A DNA stretch of 64,000 nt from Flammeovirga agarivorans. Lineage in GTDB: Bacteria > Bacteroidota > Bacteroidia > Cytophagales > Flammeovirgaceae. Position 1 is the stretch's first letter, and every line of letters begins with the position of its first letter. Positions 35,569 to 44,974 of this stretch are shown here, piece by piece. Both the position numbers and the translations under genes were made by a program. The stretch is taken from positions 693,449 to 757,448 of the forward strand of contig NZ_JABAIL010000002.1 of assembly GCF_012641475.1 (NCBI RefSeq), written 5' to 3'. The notes below the pieces were generated by a model. The model searched no databases. It was not told where the DNA came from and saw only the letters and a program-made list of their open reading frames with translations.

Positions 35569-35895
35569 ATGAGCATTTTTATTGTCCTATTTTCATTTGC
35601 TATAGCGATTGGTCTAGGCTCTTATTTAAGTATTAATGCAAAAAAGAATAAATTAAATTCTCCAGACCACACTTCGACACCTGAACTAAACGACGCCAAC
35701 GTTATTAGTTTAGCAAGCCAATATGAGGACGGGATAAGTGTTGCGGCACTCTGCCTTAAAACCAAATCTTCTGCAAAAGCAGCAAAGAAAAAATTGGAAG
35801 AACTGAGATCTGAGGGCATTTTACATTTGTCTATTGGAGAAAATGGAACTGAAAAATATATGATCAGTGATACCTCTTTGCTTGATAAAAAGTAA
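35569..35895 (+). CDS. Small membrane-anchored protein with a winged-helix-like tail
   Basis: A 108-residue protein with one N-terminal TM (IFIVLFSFAIAIGLGSYLSI). After a polar linker comes a compact region, ISLASQYEDGISVAALCLKTKSSAKAAKKKLEELRSEGIL, resembling a helix-turn-helix/winged-helix. I do not recognise the family. It lies 6 bp after tsaD and before a strong terminator, so it is co-transcribed with tsaD. The DNA-binding-like tail on a membrane anchor is inference from the pattern. Confidence 0.6.
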   Translation: MSIFIVLFSFAIAIGLGSYLSINAKKNKLNSPDHTSTPELNDANVISLASQYEDGISVAALCLKTKSSAKAAKKKLEELRSEGILHLSIGENGTEKYMISDTSLLDKK

Positions 35896-35930
35896 ATGTA
35901 ATACGATACATCTTCACTGATTTTAAAATT

Positions 35931-35962
35931 GCCTTTTGATTACATATCAAAAGGCTTTTTTG
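35931..35962 (+). terminator. Terminator after the tsaD operon
   Basis: GCCTTTTGAT (35931-35940) and ATCAAAAGGC (35946-35955) form a perfect 10-bp stem with a TACAT loop, then TTTTTTTG. Confidence 0.9.
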
Positions 35963-35990
35963 TTTATAAATGCTTTTACATATTTGTAGT

Positions 35991-36842
35991 ATGGAATCAC
36001 TACTAGCATACATAAACTGGGATGTCAATCCTGAGATCCTCCCAGGTATTTTACCTGTGAGATGGTATGGTTTACTTTTCTCACTAGGATTTTTCATTGG
36101 CACATGGATTATGGCCAAAATTTTTGTTAGAGAAAATAGACCTGAGTCTGATGCAGACGCAATTTTAATTTACATGGTAGCCGCTACAATAATCGGAGCA
36201 AGACTTGGCCATGTATTTTTCTATCAACCTGATTATTATTTAACCCACCCTATAGAAATTATTCAAATCTGGAAAGGTGGTTTAGCCAGTCATGGTGGTG
36301 CGATTGGTATTATCGTCGCATTGTATTTTTATGCTAAAAACCGACCTGATCAACCTTGGTTATGGATACTGGATAGAATTGTAATTCCAGTAGCATTAGC
36401 GGGTTGTTTTATTCGTTTTGGTAACCTGATGAACTCTGAGATTATCGGTAAAGCAACGGATGTACCTTGGGCATTTATCTTTGAAAGAGCATATGTTGAA
36501 GATCCTATGACTCCACGTCATCCAGCACAATTGTACGAATCTTTAACTTACTTATGTATCTTCTTTATTTTAGGTGCAATCTATAAAAAAGAAGGTCCTA
36601 AATTACCGCAAGGAAGGTTATTCGGTTTATTCCTAGTACTTGTCTTCGGTATGCGATTTGTTTGGGAATTCTTTAAAGAAAACCAAGTTGCTTTTGAAGC
36701 AAATATGGAATTAAACATGGGACAATGGTTGAGTATTCCTGCTGTATTAGCTGGTTTATTCTTTATCTGGAGATCAACAACTCCTGCCGCTGCTCCTCCT
36801 CCATATCCAGAGGTTAATCCTAATGAAGGAAAAAAGAAATAA
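35991..36842 (+). CDS. lgt: Prolipoprotein diacylglyceryl transferase
   Basis: From ATG 35991 the protein has 283 residues and about seven TM segments. Family motifs: PVRWYGLLFSLGF, GARLGHVFFYQ, GGLASHGGAIG and the Lgt signature RFGNLMNSEIIGKATDVPW, then HPAQLYESL. It adds diacylglycerol to the lipobox Cys of lipoproteins, of which this window has several (SusD, GH3, two sulfatases and the PUL lipoprotein). The C-terminus is a Pro/Ala-rich tail. Separated from the tsaD operon by a terminator. Confidence 0.93.
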   Translation: MESLLAYINWDVNPEILPGILPVRWYGLLFSLGFFIGTWIMAKIFVRENRPESDADAILIYMVAATIIGARLGHVFFYQPDYYLTHPIEIIQIWKGGLASHGGAIGIIVALYFYAKNRPDQPWLWILDRIVIPVALAGCFIRFGNLMNSEIIGKATDVPWAFIFERAYVEDPMTPRHPAQLYESLTYLCIFFILGAIYKKEGPKLPQGRLFGLFLVLVFGMRFVWEFFKENQVAFEANMELNMGQWLSIPAVLAGLFFIWRSTTPAAAPPPYPEVNPNEGKKK

Positions 36843-36844
36843 AT

Positions 36845-36882
36845 AAAAAACTCCACTGAATGTATTTTCAGTGGAGTTTTTT
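36845..36882. terminator. Bidirectional terminator marking the left border of the PUL
   Basis: Arms AAAAAACTCCACTGAA (36845-36860) and TTCAGTGGAGTTTTTT (36867-36882). It separates lgt from the convergent sulfatase operon. Confidence 0.92.
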
Positions 36883-36901
36883 ATTTGATCCAATACTTCA
36901 A

Positions 36902-38323
36902 TTATCTAGACTCTTCTAGTTTATATTCTTGTAAAGCTGAAGCTAAAAAATCTCTATGCTTATTTACTTCATCTGCATAAGCAGGATCCTTCACAATATT
37001 TTTATTTTCTTGAGGATCTTTGATTAAATCATACATCATTTCAGCAATCACTTCTCCTTGTTTGTTTTTGAATAATGTATATCTAAAACCTTTAGTTCTA
37101 ATAGAATCACCTTGTTTCCATCTACTCAAAGTATAGTCTTTAACTGATGCCTTAGGATTCTTTAAAATTGGTAATAAAGATTGCCCTTGTAATTGTTGAG
37201 GTTGGCTAATATCTGCCAATTCACATAACGTAGGGAAGATATCTACAATCTCTGCAAAGCCTTCTACTTTTGCCTTCTTTGTTTTTTTAGAAGACTGTGG
37301 CTTGATAATTAATGGAACGTTCAACGCTATATCAAATGTTGAGTGTTTTGCCCAGAAGGTATGTTCACCCAATTGCCATCCATGGTCACCCCAGAGTACA
37401 ATGATTGTATTGTCGTACAAACCTTGCTCCTTAAGTTCTTGAATAAGTTCACCTAAAAGGTAATCTGAGAAACTTACAGAAGCATAATATCCATGTTTTA
37501 GCTTTCTAGCCATTTCATCACTCACGTTTCCTTTACGCGGTACTGTTCTGTACGCTCTAAGTTCACCCCATGTCGTTTTTGCGATGTTAGGCATTCCTTC
37601 TGGCAAGAATGGATTTTCTGCCATGGCTATTTCCTCTTCATTATATAAATCCCAAAAACGTTTTGGAGCAACGAAAGGCAAGTGAGGTCTAGCTAAACCA
37701 ACTGCCATAAAAAAAGGCTGATCTTTTTTCTTGAACTCTTTAAGTTTCTTTTTTGCTAGATCAACAGTTCTACCATCCAAAAAGTCGGTATCCTTACTGT
37801 TCTCTACGATTTCATAAGGTAATGACTTCTTATAAGGTTTCTGTGGATTTTCCTTATCAGCTACTAAAGCTGGGTCATGCCACTCAAACATATCCTCTGC
37901 AGGATGAAATTCAGTCCAAGAACGTTCAACAGCATCTTTCTTACCATGAATTACTTTACCTGCAGAAAAAGTGTAATAACCGTTTTCTTTAAAGTGTTGA
38001 CCAATGGTAACGGCATTAGGATAATCCTTATCAATTTTAGCTCCTGCATCTACAAATCGAGTTACAGTAGGTCTTACGCCTGTATGCATAGAAGCTCTTG
38101 ATGCTCCACAAACTGGCACTTGACAAAACGCATTATAAAATGTTGTCGCATGCTTACTTAATGCATCTATGGATGGTGTTTGAATTATTTTATTATCATA
38201 ACACCCCAACTCAGGTCGAAGATCATCGACTGTAATTAATAAAACATTCGGCTTCTCTTGAGAGAAGGTGATAGTAGGTAGCAACATTGCTCCTACTATC
38301 AAACTTTTAATTTTTTTATACAT
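36902..38323 (-). CDS. Sulfatase, iduronate-2-sulfatase-like (S1 family)
   Basis: A 473-residue exported enzyme with a signal peptide to about residue 21 (SQ cleavage). The metal-binding TVDDLRPELGCY has D33 and D34, and the formylglycine motif is C72-G-A-S-R in VCGASRASM. Further motifs typical of the iduronate-2-sulfatase branch: GKVIHG, ARPHLPFVAPKRFWDLY and WGDHGWQLGEHTFWAKH. It should remove a sulfate ester in the periplasm. Cys at the motif means it needs maturation to formylglycine; no maturase lies in the window. Last gene of the minus-strand PUL operon, 2 bp after the preceding sulfatase. Confidence 0.88.
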   Translation of the reverse strand: MYKKIKSLIVGAMLLPTITFSQEKPNVLLITVDDLRPELGCYDNKIIQTPSIDALSKHATTFYNAFCQVPVCGASRASMHTGVRPTVTRFVDAGAKIDKDYPNAVTIGQHFKENGYYTFSAGKVIHGKKDAVERSWTEFHPAEDMFEWHDPALVADKENPQKPYKKSLPYEIVENSKDTDFLDGRTVDLAKKKLKEFKKKDQPFFMAVGLARPHLPFVAPKRFWDLYNEEEIAMAENPFLPEGMPNIAKTTWGELRAYRTVPRKGNVSDEMARKLKHGYYASVSFSDYLLGELIQELKEQGLYDNTIIVLWGDHGWQLGEHTFWAKHSTFDIALNVPLIIKPQSSKKTKKAKVEGFAEIVDIFPTLCELADISQPQQLQGQSLLPILKNPKASVKDYTLSRWKQGDSIRTKGFRYTLFKNKQGEVIAEMMYDLIKDPQENKNIVKDPAYADEVNKHRDFLASALQEYKLEESR

Positions 38324-38325
38324 AA

Positions 38326-39744
38326 CTAACTAGCAGCTTTAACTTCAGCAGTCCAATTCTTAATCATTTTCATCAACTCAGCATTTTTAGGATCGTTGGC
38401 ATTGAAAATATTATTTGCCTCATATGGATCCTTGCTTAAGTCGTATAACTCATAACGCTCTTCTTTATAGAAGTACATCATTTTAAGGTCACCGTCTCTT
38501 GCTACAGTTACATGAATATCGCCTGTAGAGTTTGGCCTTGCTCTTGAAGAGTGCCAGAACAATACTCGGTCTTTAGATCTACCTTTTTCGATATTAGTTT
38601 TAATACTCATACCATCAAGGTGTTCGCTTGGGTATAAGTTCAAATCACATAAGTCTAATAAAGTTGGGTATAAATCTGTATTTGTAGTCACCTGATCAAT
38701 CACTTTATGTCTAGAAATCTTTGCTCCTGAGAAGATCAAAGGAACTTTTGTTCCACCTTCATAAGAGTGGCCTTTACCTGCTCTTAATGGTAAATTAGAA
38801 GTAGCTAAATCTCTATTACTTGTTAAACCTCTATTGGATAAACCACCATGATCAGAAGTAAATACAATGATCGTATTATCATAGATACCTTGCTCTTTTA
38901 AGGTTTTAACGATTCTTCCTAAGCTCTCATCCACAGACTCTACCATGGCAGCATATACAGGATTATTTTGATGCATTTTCATCTGTCCATCTTTCTGAGT
39001 GTACTCAGGACCTTCAAATGTCATTCCTTCCAATTTCGTCTTGTATTTCTTAATCATTTCTTTCTTTGCTTGGAAAGGAGTGTGTACTCCATAGTGACTT
39101 AAAATTGCAAAGAATGGCTTTTTATCATGATTAGCAGTAATAAAATCAATTGTTTCATCTGTAAGACGGTCAGTTAAATACTCTCCTTCTTCACCTTCAT
39201 CCAATCCAATGATTGTTCCATGGCCTTTCTTGTTGATCTTTTTAGGGTTCTTTGAAGTGTTATATGGAAAGAAATAAGATTTAGGAGCTCCAGCTGCACA
39301 ACCTGCGATATTGATATCATACCCTTTATTATGTGGCCACTCATCTTCCTCATGACCTAAATGCCATTTACCAGCAAAGAAAGTATGGTACCCTTGATCT
39401 TTGAATGCTTGACCAATTGTCTTTTCATTATCATAAAACTTTTTCCCTTTGATGGTATTCTCATTTTTTGCTGGAATACCTGCTCTTGCCGGATAACGAC
39501 CCGTCTGTAAAGCATATCTTGATGGCAAACATCTAGGGTGAGCTACATAAGCATTCGTAAAGTCTACTCCTTCTTCTGCTAAGGCATCAATGTTAGGAGT
39601 CTCATAAAAATCAGCATCATGATGTGAAATATCAAAGTATCCCAAATCATCTACTAAAAATATCAATACATTTTTTTTGTCCTGAGCTATTACACTGCTA
39701 GCACAGAATAAAAATAAACTAAATAATAAGTTCAAATATCTCAT
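38326..39744 (-). CDS. Sulfatase, arylsulfatase-A/GalNAc-sulfatase-like (paralogue 1)
   Basis: A 472-residue exported enzyme (signal peptide ...SSVIAQ). The active site is VDDLGYFDIS (D32, D33) and HPRC72LPSRYALQTG, with C-L-P-S-R as the formylglycine motif. Further motifs: FAGKWHLGH and FTSDHGGLSNRG. It is closely similar along its length to the next gene (GCAAGAPKSYFFPYNT vs GCSAGAPKSYFYPYNT), so the two are tandem paralogues that may act on different positions or fragment lengths of one glycan. Substrate not inferable. Confidence 0.88.
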   Translation of the reverse strand: MRYLNLLFSLFLFCASSVIAQDKKNVLIFLVDDLGYFDISHHDADFYETPNIDALAEEGVDFTNAYVAHPRCLPSRYALQTGRYPARAGIPAKNENTIKGKKFYDNEKTIGQAFKDQGYHTFFAGKWHLGHEEDEWPHNKGYDINIAGCAAGAPKSYFFPYNTSKNPKKINKKGHGTIIGLDEGEEGEYLTDRLTDETIDFITANHDKKPFFAILSHYGVHTPFQAKKEMIKKYKTKLEGMTFEGPEYTQKDGQMKMHQNNPVYAAMVESVDESLGRIVKTLKEQGIYDNTIIVFTSDHGGLSNRGLTSNRDLATSNLPLRAGKGHSYEGGTKVPLIFSGAKISRHKVIDQVTTNTDLYPTLLDLCDLNLYPSEHLDGMSIKTNIEKGRSKDRVLFWHSSRARPNSTGDIHVTVARDGDLKMMYFYKEERYELYDLSKDPYEANNIFNANDPKNAELMKMIKNWTAEVKAAS

Positions 39745-39775
39745 GATTAATATAATTGATGTTGTTAATCTTATT

Positions 39776-41188
39776 TTAATTTGAAGGTATTCTTACTGCA
39801 TTGACGTCTTTCTGCCAAGCTAGAATTTTCTCCTTCAATCGTTTCGCTACCTTGTGATCTTCGTGGTAGACATTATTCTCTTCATAAGGATCTTCATCTA
39901 CTTGATACATTTCGAATCTTTCCTCATCATAGAAATAAAACAACTTGTAGTTATCTTCTCTCACTACAGTACAATTAGTATCTCCCGTAGACCTAGGTCT
40001 CGCCATTGGAGAATGCCAATAAATTGTCCTTTTTATCTTCTTATTTTTTGTGATCGCTTTTTTGATACTCACCCCATCTTTGTGTTGAGAAGGAATCAAT
40101 GGCAAATCACAAAGATCAAGAAGTGTAGGATAAAGGTCTGTATTTGTTGTCAATTGCTCCGACTTTTGTGATGCATTCGGAACATTACCTGCGATAATTA
40201 AAGGTACTTTAGTTCCACCTTCATAATTATGTCCTTTTCCGGCTCTTAAAGGTAAATTCGAAGTAGCGATTTTCCTTTTGTTACCTACACCTCTGTTCGA
40301 TAAACCTCCATGATCTGAAGTAAAGACAATAATTGTGTTATCATATAAGTTCCTATCTTTCAATGCTTTCACAATAGCACCTAAACTTTCATCTACAGAT
40401 TCTATCATTGCAGCATAAACTGGATCATTTTGATGTTGCTTTGTTTCTCCATCTTTATGAATAAACTCAGGTCCTTCGAAAGACATTCCCTTAAGTTTCT
40501 TTTTATACTTCTGAACTAGCTGTTCTTTCGCTTCTAATGGAGTATGTACACCATAATGGCACAGCATCAAGAAAAAAGGATCTTTGTGTTCTCCATTAAT
40601 GTATTGAACTGTTTCTTTTGTCAAGCGATCAGTTAAATACTCTCCTTCATTTCCTTCTTCCAAACCTACAATCACCTTATGATTTCCTGATCTCTTTGGA
40701 TCTTTTGGGGTGTTGTAAGGATAAAAATACGATTTTGGTGCTCCTGCACTACAACCTGCTATATTAACATCATACCCTCTATTGTTGGGCCATGTTTCTG
40801 GTAGTTTACCCAGATGCCATTTTCCAGCAAAGAATGTAGTGTAGCCATTGTTTTTAAATGCTTGACCAATTGTTATTTCGTTATCCGATAAGTTACATTC
40901 ATCTTTCCCTTGGAAACCCGGAACACCTACTCTTGCAGGATATTTACCCGTCTGTAATCCGTATCTTGAAGGAACACATCTAGGATGTGAAACATAAGCA
41001 TTAGAAAAATCTACACCTTCTTTAGCTAATGCATCAATATTTGGCGTTTCATAAAACTTGGAGCCATGAAGGCTAATATCATAAAATCCCAAATCGTCTA
41101 CTACAAAGACAACTACATTTTTCTTCTGAGCAAAAACAGAAGATAAAATAGTAAAGCTGAATATAAAAAGTAATAATGTTCTCATCAC
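39776..41188 (-). CDS. Sulfatase, arylsulfatase-A/GalNAc-sulfatase-like (paralogue 2)
   Basis: A 470-residue exported enzyme (signal peptide ...SSVFAQ). Metal residues are in VVDDLGFYDIS, the formylglycine motif is C71-V-P-S-R in HPRCVPSRYGL, followed by FAGKWHLGK and FTSDHGGLSNRG. It starts exactly one base before the stop codon of the upstream esterase, so they are surely on one message. Paralogue of the sulfatase at 38326. Confidence 0.88.
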   Translation of the reverse strand: MMRTLLLFIFSFTILSSVFAQKKNVVVFVVDDLGFYDISLHGSKFYETPNIDALAKEGVDFSNAYVSHPRCVPSRYGLQTGKYPARVGVPGFQGKDECNLSDNEITIGQAFKNNGYTTFFAGKWHLGKLPETWPNNRGYDVNIAGCSAGAPKSYFYPYNTPKDPKRSGNHKVIVGLEEGNEGEYLTDRLTKETVQYINGEHKDPFFLMLCHYGVHTPLEAKEQLVQKYKKKLKGMSFEGPEFIHKDGETKQHQNDPVYAAMIESVDESLGAIVKALKDRNLYDNTIIVFTSDHGGLSNRGVGNKRKIATSNLPLRAGKGHNYEGGTKVPLIIAGNVPNASQKSEQLTTNTDLYPTLLDLCDLPLIPSQHKDGVSIKKAITKNKKIKRTIYWHSPMARPRSTGDTNCTVVREDNYKLFYFYDEERFEMYQVDEDPYEENNVYHEDHKVAKRLKEKILAWQKDVNAVRIPSN

Positions 41189-42112
41189 TTATTGTCTTAT
41201 TGGATAAATAGCATCAGACGGAATCTCTACTTTAAAATTCTCTTTTAAGTAGTTCTGCTCCACTAAGAAATCATCTGTTGCTTGTAGTGTATCATAATAC
41301 CATCTACTCACCGTTCCTGCTGGGTATCCTTGTTTTTTCCCATATCCTTTATTGAAAAAAGAGTGTTCTGCACCAGTGTAAACTATCATTTTTATATCTA
41401 CACCTGCTTCTTGTGCTCTCTTCTCAAAATCTCTTGCGATATCTAATGGTATAACCTTATCTAAGTCCCCTAACTGTACTAAAGTGGAAGGAAAAGCATT
41501 ACTCATATTTGGTCTTGGACTAAATGTTTCCCATTTAATACCTTTTGCGGATAGTTCTTTTTCTACTAAACGGAATCCATAACCCTTATCACTTACATCC
41601 AATACTGGATTAAAAAGCAATAGTAAATTCGGTTGGTAATCTTTTTTCGTAATGGAAGTACTCAATGGATCAATAAATGCAGTACTTGCTGCTAGATGTC
41701 CCCCTGCTGAACCGCCTCCAATAGCGATCATATTTTTCTTAATTCCGTATTTCTTTGCATTTTTTCTTACAAAAGCTACTGCTTCTTGTGCATCTTCGAC
41801 AGCTTCGTAGATTGTTGTATTGTTTCTCTTCCTTACCCTATATTCTGGGCAGAACACAACAAGACCTCTATCTGCAAAATGTTTTGCCTGATTATAGAAA
41901 GCTTTGGGGCTTCCAGAGTTCCAACCACCACCATGGATAAAAATAATTGCTCCTTTGGAAGAGGCCTGTTTTTCTGGCTTAAAAATATGTAATGATAGTT
42001 GTAGGTCATCTACTGTTTTATATACCTCTTTTTCTGTAGGTTGAATGGTTTGTCCAACTACAGAAAATTGGATAAATACAGAGATAACTAGTAGTAATAA
42101 TTTTGCTTTCAT
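41189..42112 (-). CDS. Secreted alpha/beta-hydrolase carbohydrate esterase (Aes/BD-FAE-like)
   Basis: A 307-residue protein with a signal peptide (to ...FSVVGQT). The oxyanion-hole HGGGW, the nucleophile elbow GGGSAGG (Ser), and the later Asp (LGDLDKVIP) and His (GAEHSFF) complete a Ser-His-Asp triad of the hormone-sensitive-lipase/BD-FAE type. In a PUL such enzymes remove acetyl or aromatic esters from a glycan. It suggests the substrate carries ester groups besides sulfate (inference). Confidence 0.82.
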   Translation of the reverse strand: MKAKLLLLVISVFIQFSVVGQTIQPTEKEVYKTVDDLQLSLHIFKPEKQASSKGAIIFIHGGGWNSGSPKAFYNQAKHFADRGLVVFCPEYRVRKRNNTTIYEAVEDAQEAVAFVRKNAKKYGIKKNMIAIGGGSAGGHLAASTAFIDPLSTSITKKDYQPNLLLLFNPVLDVSDKGYGFRLVEKELSAKGIKWETFSPRPNMSNAFPSTLVQLGDLDKVIPLDIARDFEKRAQEAGVDIKMIVYTGAEHSFFNKGYGKKQGYPAGTVSRWYYDTLQATDDFLVEQNYLKENFKVEIPSDAIYPIRQ

Positions 42113-42134
42113 TTCATAAAGAGGTTAAAAAATG

Positions 42135-42178
42135 TGAGGGTCCATGATTTAAAATAGTCACACAGTTATGGACCCTCA
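42135..42178 (-). terminator. Hairpin between the GH3 gene and the esterase (leaky terminator)
   Basis: Perfect 11-bp arms TGAGGGTCCAT (42135-42145) and ATGGACCCTCA (42168-42178) with a 22-base loop. On the minus strand a short T-run follows four bases later. It could reduce expression of the downstream esterase and sulfatases relative to GH3. Confidence 0.6.
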
Positions 42179-42215
42179 ATCATTTTAATTTTTGATACTT
42201 TATTATACTTACAGA

Positions 42216-44594
42216 TTACATGGCCGGATAATTCGGCTTGTAACTGTTAAGGTCTAATTTTTTTGTTTCAGAAACCTCCAATTTAACCTTTGTTAGATCT
42301 TTATCTCTTGATGAAGAACCAACCATAATTGTGAAGTCGCCTTTTTCTACGATCCATTGCATTTCTTGATCAAAGAAGGCTAAGTCTTGAGTATTCAACT
42401 CAAATGAGATTGATTTTTTCTCACCTGCAGCTAAAGATACTTTTTTGTATGCCTTTAATTCTTTGATTGGTCTTGTTACTGAAGAGTAATTATCTCTGAT
42501 ATAAACCTGAACAATTTCATCTCCATCCCTTTTACCAATGTTTTGAACATCACAAGAGACAGTAAATGGCTCATCTCCTTTAATTGTTGATTTATCAATG
42601 GCAACATTTGAAGTTTTGAACTCAGTGTATGAAAGACCAAAACCAAATGAGTACAATGGATTTTTATCCGTAAACTTATACTTATGGAAGTAGTGTGAAG
42701 GCTTATGGTTATAATATAACTTGATTTGACCTGCTGTTCTTGGTACTGTGATCGGTAATTTTGCTGTTGGGTTCACATCACCAAATAAGATTTCTGTGAT
42801 CGCCTGACCACCAAAGCTACCTGGCTCCCATGCTTCAAGAATACCATTCATATTGTCTTCTAACCACTCTTCACCAATTGGTCTACCGTTTACTAATACT
42901 GCTACTACTGGTGTACCCGTTTTTTTAATCGCTTTGATTAACTCTAACTGACGACCTGGTAGATCGATATGAGCTCTATCTGTATTTTCGCCGCAAGTCT
43001 TGTTTTTCCAATCGTATCTTAATGAATTTTCTCCTACAACTACAATTGCCAAATCAGACTTAGATGCTCTTACTGCCGCCTCTCTGATTGATTTATCAGA
43101 AGTTTGACCAATAATTTCACCGCTATTATAGTAATCTAATTTAAATCCTTTTTGCTTTGAAACAGCTTCTAAACCTTCTTTTACAGTAACAACTCTGTCT
43201 TCAGGTTGGTACCAGTGCCAATCGCCTAAGATTGTTTCATTGTTAGCGTTAGGTCCTGTTAGGAATACTTTTTTATACTTACCTCCTGCTAAAGGAAGGA
43301 TACCATCATTCTTTAATAAAACGATTGACTTTCTTGCTACTTCTAATGCAGTTGCTTGATGCTCTTGGTTGAAAACAATTTCTTCTGCTTTTTTCTCATC
43401 AACAAAAGGATTTTCAAATAAACCAAGACGGAATTTTACTTCTAATATCTTAGCACAAGCGTCATTTACTCTTTCTTCAGGAACTATACCTTTCTTAACC
43501 GCTTCTACGATCGATTCTGTAAACTTAGGACCATGCATGTGCATATCCATACCATTATTTACAGAAGTTCTGAAGGCATCATCCATCGTTTCAGCTTGGT
43601 GATGAAGTGTATGAATTCTTTCAATATCCATCCAATCTGATACATAGAAACCTTGGAAGCCGTATTCTTCTCTAACAATATCTGTCATTAAAAGCTTACT
43701 GTTATGACATGGAATACCATTTACTTCGTTATGTGCTGTCATAATAGAAAATACATTCGCTTCTTGTACAGCTCTTCTGTAAGGAGGTAAATGTACTTCT
43801 CTAATTGTTCTCATTGAGATATCTAATGGAGAAGCGTTGGTACCATTCATAGGCTCTCCACCACCGATTAAGTGTTTTGCACAAGCAATTACTTTCTCAT
43901 TTCCTGTGAAGTTTTCACCTTGGAAACCTTTAATCATTTCAACACCCATGTTACCTACAAGGTATGGGTCTTCACCGAAAGTTTCGCCAACTCTACCCCA
44001 ACGGGCATCTCTAGCGATATCGATATTTGGCGTAAATGCCCAATGCGAACCAGTAGCTCTCATTTCTTTGGCAGTTTCTACACCAATTCTGTTAGATAAT
44101 TGCTCTTCCCAAGTACTTGCTAAACCAATTGGAGTAGGATAAATAGTTGCTCCATAGTTTAAACCATTACCATGAATGGCATCAATACCTATTAATAATG
44201 GGATTTGTAATCTAGATTTTTGAGCTAGTTTTTGTAAGTGGTTTGCTTCCTCAGCAGAGATAACATGTAAAAATGAACCGATTTTTCCTTCCTCAGTCAT
44301 TTTTGCAATATCCGAAGAATGAAGTCCAGGATAAAAACCTAATGCATCATTATTATGCAGGTCATCTGGAGACAAATCTTCCTCTGCTTTTTTCATATGT
44401 TCTAGGCCTACATATTGGGCCATTTGGGCAACTTTTTCTTCTAATGTCATCTGAGACATCAGGTCTGCCACACGATCTTGAATCGCTACGTTTGTGTTTT
44501 TGTAGATAGGTTGATCGTTGCTTGCTTTTGTTTCACATCCGATGATGCCAACAGCTAATGCCAGAGCAACAGCACCTTTGATTAAGTTTCTCAT
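42216..44594 (-). CDS. GH3 beta-glycosidase lipoprotein (BglX-like)
   Basis: A 792-residue lipoprotein with the lipobox IIGC at Cys20. The (beta/alpha)8 domain carries GIDAIHGNGLNYGATIYPTPIGLAS, the KHLIGGGEP motif and the nucleophile D320 in GFYVSDWMD. Then comes the beta-sandwich domain (VVGENSLRYDWKNKTCGENTDR, with candidate acid/base) and a C-terminal fibronectin-III-like domain (from about residue 690). It releases terminal beta-linked sugars such as glucose or xylose from oligosaccharides. First gene of the minus PUL arm, with a predicted operator and promoter at 44648-44691. Confidence 0.9.
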   Translation of the reverse strand: MRNLIKGAVALALAVGIIGCETKASNDQPIYKNTNVAIQDRVADLMSQMTLEEKVAQMAQYVGLEHMKKAEEDLSPDDLHNNDALGFYPGLHSSDIAKMTEEGKIGSFLHVISAEEANHLQKLAQKSRLQIPLLIGIDAIHGNGLNYGATIYPTPIGLASTWEEQLSNRIGVETAKEMRATGSHWAFTPNIDIARDARWGRVGETFGEDPYLVGNMGVEMIKGFQGENFTGNEKVIACAKHLIGGGEPMNGTNASPLDISMRTIREVHLPPYRRAVQEANVFSIMTAHNEVNGIPCHNSKLLMTDIVREEYGFQGFYVSDWMDIERIHTLHHQAETMDDAFRTSVNNGMDMHMHGPKFTESIVEAVKKGIVPEERVNDACAKILEVKFRLGLFENPFVDEKKAEEIVFNQEHQATALEVARKSIVLLKNDGILPLAGGKYKKVFLTGPNANNETILGDWHWYQPEDRVVTVKEGLEAVSKQKGFKLDYYNSGEIIGQTSDKSIREAAVRASKSDLAIVVVGENSLRYDWKNKTCGENTDRAHIDLPGRQLELIKAIKKTGTPVVAVLVNGRPIGEEWLEDNMNGILEAWEPGSFGGQAITEILFGDVNPTAKLPITVPRTAGQIKLYYNHKPSHYFHKYKFTDKNPLYSFGFGLSYTEFKTSNVAIDKSTIKGDEPFTVSCDVQNIGKRDGDEIVQVYIRDNYSSVTRPIKELKAYKKVSLAAGEKKSISFELNTQDLAFFDQEMQWIVEKGDFTIMVGSSSRDKDLTKVKLEVSETKKLDLNSYKPNYPAM

Positions 44595-44647
44595 TGTCGT
44601 ATCAAAAAATTAAATTATTGATATCACAAATCTCGAAAAGATCTAAA

Positions 44648-44691
44648 AAAATGTAGTTTAATTATTAATCTTACACTTATAAAAATGGTTC
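44648..44691 (-). promoter_or_regulatory. Predicted promoter and operator half-site of the GH3 operon
   Basis: On the minus strand GAACCATTTTTA starts at 44691, and 36 bases later TACATTTT (44655-44648) resembles the -7 box TAnnTTTG with one mismatch. The 36-base offset equals that in front of susC. A second GAACG lies 15 bases upstream rather than 21. Confidence 0.45.
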
Positions 44692-44768
44692 AATAAAAAA
44701 GCGTTCACAGTACTTACAACCCTCTTAATATAGTCAAAATAAAGGTTTTATTACTTTTTTTAAACATT

Positions 44769-44833
44769 GAACGTTTTTCAAACCTACAAGAACTATTACT
44801 CGTCTATTGTGATATATACACTTTATACATTTG
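44769..44833 (+). promoter_or_regulatory. Predicted operator (21-bp direct repeat) and promoter of susC
   Basis: Two units start with GAAC at 44769 (GAACGTTTTTCAAACCTA) and 44790 (GAACTATTACTCGTCTA), exactly 21 bp apart, followed by a perfect -7 box TACATTTG at 44826-44833, 36 bp after the second GAAC. The arrangement is shared with other transcription units of this locus. It predicts a 5' UTR of about 225 bases. Confidence 0.55.
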
Positions 44834-44956
44834 TTACATCAAGGCCAACAAAATGAATTATAAAATATTAATAAGAAATCACATGGAAAATTATTACCTT
44901 AAGGAATGAAACATCAGTAATGTAGAATCAGCCAAGTTCATTAAATCGCTAAATCA

Positions 44957-44974
44957 AGTAGTTTCGAGACTACT
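44957..44974. repeat. Near-perfect 18-bp palindrome in the susC leader
   Basis: AGTAGTTTCGAGACTACT has 8 of 9 paired positions around a TCGA centre, about 92 bp before the susC ATG and inside its predicted 5' UTR. It could form an mRNA hairpin or bind a dimer. The rest of 44595-45065 shows no gene. Confidence 0.5.
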
